From NCBI GenBank assembly GCA_045532295.1, contig JAZSFP010000016.1:10427-74426 (forward strand): a stretch of DNA of 64,000 nt. Direction: 5' to 3'. The stretch's first letter is position 1. Each line of letters begins with the position of its first letter. Below the pieces are notes generated by a model. It searched no databases. It was not told the DNA's origin and saw nothing but the letters and a program-made list of their open reading frames with translations. Below, piece by piece: positions 61,624-64,000 of the stretch. Origin of the DNA: UBA10677 sp045532295 (GTDB lineage: Bacteria > Bacillota > Clostridia > Christensenellales > Pumilibacteraceae). The position numbers were made by a program, and so were the translations under genes.

Positions 61624-62444
61624 TAGTAAATCTCGTCGGTGGGTTTTAATTCGCTCTTTTTTCCCATACCGCAGTAGTATTCTTTGCAGGCAAAACAGTA
61701 CTCGTCGGAGAGAAAGAGTTTGACTTTCTCGGTAAAGTTTTCCTCTGCTTTCCAGCGATACTTATCAATACCAAGCGATAAGCAAAGGGCGTTTGCAATC
61801 TCGTAATAAGTTCCAAAACCGCAATCGCAGTCGTATAGCGCGCCCTCGCCAAAGAACCTATTGCAAGTTACGGGGAATTTAGAGGTATAAGTGCGACCGC
61901 ATCTGCGAACGGGCGTTTCGTCTATCTCTTTTTCAAGCCCGCTTTTATCTATGCCTTTGCTCTTACAGTATTCCTCTTCGGCTACGGATAAAAATTCAAG
62001 CGTCAAGGCGCGGTGCTCTTCGTACCAAACGCTTTCAAACAACGCGCAAAACGCCTCTTTTTCGGGGCTTTCATCCGCCCAGACTTCATAAAACTCAAAA
62101 AGTTCGCCCTCACTTTCTTGGTCGATAGGGTCAAAATAGTCTGCGTCGAACCCGTTCTTTTCAAGGTTCGCCAAAACGCGCTTTTCAAGTTCGTCGCGTA
62201 GGTGCTTTTGCGTATAGCCTGCGTCTTCGCGTTTTCTATTTATTCTATCCTCTACCGCTTCTTTTTCATACTTATAACGCTCTTCGCTATTAGCCACGAG
62301 AGCGCGTAAAAAAACAATCTTTTGAAAGGGCGAAACTACCGCAAAATGACAACGCTCGCCCTCTTTATCGTATTTTTTGAGCGTTACGCTATGGGTACTG
62401 CTACTGTTCGTTTCAAAAATACTTTCCCTAATGACAGTTTTCAT
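61623..62444 (-). CDS. Unknown protein with N-terminal FETNSSSTHS motif and cysteine clusters
   Basis: 273 residues. The N-terminal RESIFETNSSSTHSVTL resembles a motif I have seen at the start of many phage and Bacillota proteins of unknown function. The middle is a charged helical region; the C-terminal third has CDCGFG and CFACKEYYCG cysteine clusters that could bind metal. ATG 62444 is used because an AGGAGA SD precedes it and a -10 box (62467-62472) overlaps the longer start at 62468. It is translationally coupled to the radical SAM gene. Confidence 0.7.
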   Translation of the reverse strand: MKTVIRESIFETNSSSTHSVTLKKYDKEGERCHFAVVSPFQKIVFLRALVANSEERYKYEKEAVEDRINRKREDAGYTQKHLRDELEKRVLANLEKNGFDADYFDPIDQESEGELFEFYEVWADESPEKEAFCALFESVWYEEHRALTLEFLSVAEEEYCKSKGIDKSGLEKEIDETPVRRCGRTYTSKFPVTCNRFFGEGALYDCDCGFGTYYEIANALCLSLGIDKYRWKAEENFTEKVKLFLSDEYCFACKEYYCGMGKKSELKPTDEIY

Positions 62445-62466
62445 ATAGTTTTCTTCTCCTATTCTC

Positions 62467-62495
62467 ATTATAACGCATACGCTCGAAAATGTAAA
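62467..62495 (-). promoter_or_regulatory. Promoter of the FETNSSSTHS/radical SAM pair
   Basis: On the minus strand TTTACA and TATAAT are 17 bp apart, with the start predicted about 15 nt before ATG 62444. Confidence 0.7.
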
Positions 62496-62622
62496 GTTTT
62501 TTATATCATTTAAGCGTTATCAAATTTTCGTTAAAAATTAAAGTTCGACGATAAACTCTAAAAAATGGACACCACTTGCAAAAAGATGTCCGCAATATAG
62601 AGCGAAGTTTTTACCAAAAAGG

Positions 62623-62651
62623 TTGACTTTTTATCAGCAAAAATTTATAAT
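62623..62651 (+). promoter_or_regulatory. Promoter of the beta-propeller enzyme gene
   Basis: TTGACT, 17 bp, TATAAT; GCGGAG lies before ATG 62687. Confidence 0.75.
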
Positions 62652-62686
62652 ATTGATAACCTACAAATAACTTGCGGAGAAACATT

Positions 62687-64000
62687 ATGGGAAAAAAGTA
62701 CGTATTCGTTGACTGGAACGATATCGACCCCGGTTACGGCGTTTCGCTTGAAGGATATTTTCCACCTAACGGCGCGCCTTACGGCATTAAAATCGTATCT
62801 CACAAGCCCGAAATCGACGCTGAACCCGTTATAAAAAAGGACAAACCTTGGGAAAATATGCGCGTGGGGGATTTTGCGTCCATAGTTAAGATTGACGACA
62901 CTTACCACTGCTGGTACGACGCTATCGGTCCTCGCATTGCGCTTTGCTACGCTACGAGTAAAGACGGCGTTAACTGGGAAAAACCTTCGCTTGGGCTCGT
63001 TGAATTCCCCGAGGGCAATTTTGATAATAACATTATTAACTTTAACGATACCCCCGATATCGTGGACGAAGGCTGGGTAGTAATTTACCAAGATGACGCG
63101 CCGGACGAGGAAAAGTTTAAGATGATGTTTACGCGCGTTGACTACACGAGCGGTAACGGTCATACCGTCTTTATTCACGGCGCGGTATCAAGCGACGGAA
63201 TTCACTGGAACGAAATCGGACCGCTTTTTGAGGGCGGAGACTGTCAAACCTCGCTCGTTTACGACAAGAAAAACAAGAAGTATCGCGTAATTACTAAGGC
63301 TCAAGACGCCGAAAACCTTGCTCGCCGTACTATGTTCTATATGGAAAGCGATAATTTCCGCGGTCCTTACACGGGACACCGTTATATTCTTCACGGCTCG
63401 CCCCTCGACCCGCCCGACGACGATATTTACGGCGTGGCTTACCACGAGTGGCTTGGCACTGACAACGCGCATATTCTCTTTCCTCAAGTCTATCACAGAA
63501 ACTGGGATAACATTGATATAAATATGGCGGTTAGTCGCGACCTCTACACTTGGAACTACGTTGGCGAAAAACTCGTGCCGGGAAGTTGGGTAAGGTACCA
63601 AAACTATTCCGATATAGGTCTTACCATTGACGAGAGAGGCAGATGGGTTCACTACTACTGCACTACCGAGGGAGGACATAACGGCTACAAAGCAAACCCC
63701 AACATAAAAGGCGGTATTCGTCGTATGATATTCCGTCCTGACGGCTACACCTCGCTAAGAGCGGAAAGCACGGGCGAATTTACTACTCTTCCCCACAACT
63801 TAGGAAACAGTATGGTTATTAACGCCGATATTCCTTTCTTCTCTTATATTAAGATTGCGATAACCGTTCCCCACACTAACGAGCCTGCCGAGGGCTTTTC
63901 GTGGGAGGACTGCACGCTCGTGCCTATTGACGAGTACAGATACGAAGTTAAGTGGGCGCGTCCGCTTTCCGAACTGACTGGACCGCATAGACTTCGCGTT
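62687..64000 (+). CDS. GH32/GH43-like five-bladed beta-propeller enzyme (partial, C-terminus cut by window edge)
   Basis: 438 codons are visible without a stop. Repeated blade motifs such as YATSKDGVNWEKP, AVSSDGIHWNEIGP and AVSRDLYTWNYVG are typical of GH32, GH43, GH68 and related propeller glycosidases or glycan phosphorylases (GH130). No signal peptide, so it is likely cytoplasmic. The catalytic acid cannot be assigned securely, so the family is left open. It is probably part of a carbohydrate-use locus that continues beyond the window. Confidence 0.8.
   Translation, partial: MGKKYVFVDWNDIDPGYGVSLEGYFPPNGAPYGIKIVSHKPEIDAEPVIKKDKPWENMRVGDFASIVKIDDTYHCWYDAIGPRIALCYATSKDGVNWEKPSLGLVEFPEGNFDNNIINFNDTPDIVDEGWVVIYQDDAPDEEKFKMMFTRVDYTSGNGHTVFIHGAVSSDGIHWNEIGPLFEGGDCQTSLVYDKKNKKYRVITKAQDAENLARRTMFYMESDNFRGPYTGHRYILHGSPLDPPDDDIYGVAYHEWLGTDNAHILFPQVYHRNWDNIDINMAVSRDLYTWNYVGEKLVPGSWVRYQNYSDIGLTIDERGRWVHYYCTTEGGHNGYKANPNIKGGIRRMIFRPDGYTSLRAESTGEFTTLPHNLGNSMVINADIPFFSYIKIAITVPHTNEPAEGFSWEDCTLVPIDEYRYEVKWARPLSELTGPHRLRV

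Overview
The window looks like chromosome from an uncultured, anaerobic, low-to-moderate-GC Bacillota, most likely a gut-type Clostridia (lineage is inference). Evidence: consensus sigma-A promoters (TTGACA-17-TATAAT) and purine-rich Shine-Dalgarno (SD) sites almost everywhere, a T-box leader, the str operon order rpsL-rpsG-fusA-tuf, a glmU-like/prs neighbourhood, glycyl-radical chemistry, lipoboxes, YitT, YabN-MazG, YycJ/WalJ and DUF1540 families.

Layout. 1-21 kb is mostly housekeeping on the minus strand: aminotransferase (cut by the left edge), Lrp and aconitase; a SWIM/SNF2 helicase; mgtE on the plus strand behind a long leader that encodes a 28-residue peptide; lacZ; copA-yabN/mazG-dus; rplI-patatin-ComEC-like hydrolase; a DUF1540 protein; YitT. 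21.2-33.3 kb is a seven-gene minus-strand operon encoding only exported proteins: two large membrane-anchored proteins sharing a repeated module, a LamG-like secreted protein, a metallophosphoesterase lipoprotein and three more lipoproteins. 33.5-41.7 kb returns to housekeeping: prs, a degenerate GlmU-like protein, tadA, an M14 peptidase, rlmH, two CPBP proteases, yycJ and a two-subunit fumarase. 41.8-44.6 kb holds a putative PhoP-controlled membrane protein, tRNA-Arg followed by a repeat element, and an isoleucine-type T-box ahead of an ACT-metallo-beta-lactamase fusion. 44.7-52.7 kb carries a ZIP transporter, TspO, UppP, a GH20 hexosaminidase, trmL, a divergent glycyl radical enzyme and a ROK sugar kinase. 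52.9-53.6 kb is a tRNA-Ser locus with a 5' tRNA fragment and three tandem 105-bp repeats that end in copies of the tRNA 3' end. Then come an orphan membrane protein behind an attenuator-like hairpin, MscS, the str operon, a radical SAM/FETNSSSTHS-motif gene pair, and the start of a glycan-active beta-propeller enzyme cut by the right edge.

How it fits together. LacZ, GH20, ROK kinase and the beta-propeller enzyme suggest intracellular use of imported host or plant oligosaccharides. Aconitase and fumarase suggest a partial TCA pathway linked to amino-acid metabolism. The exported-protein operon is the largest block without a recognisable pathway and is probably a cell-surface recognition or processing apparatus. 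The most unusual signals are the tRNA-end-copying repeats, the T-box-controlled ACT-MBL protein, a CopZ cistron embedded in copA, a peptide-encoding mgtE leader, and several genes whose start codon sits about 6-8 nt after a strong -10 box, which predicts leaderless mRNAs. All calls come from reading the sequence; no database search was run.
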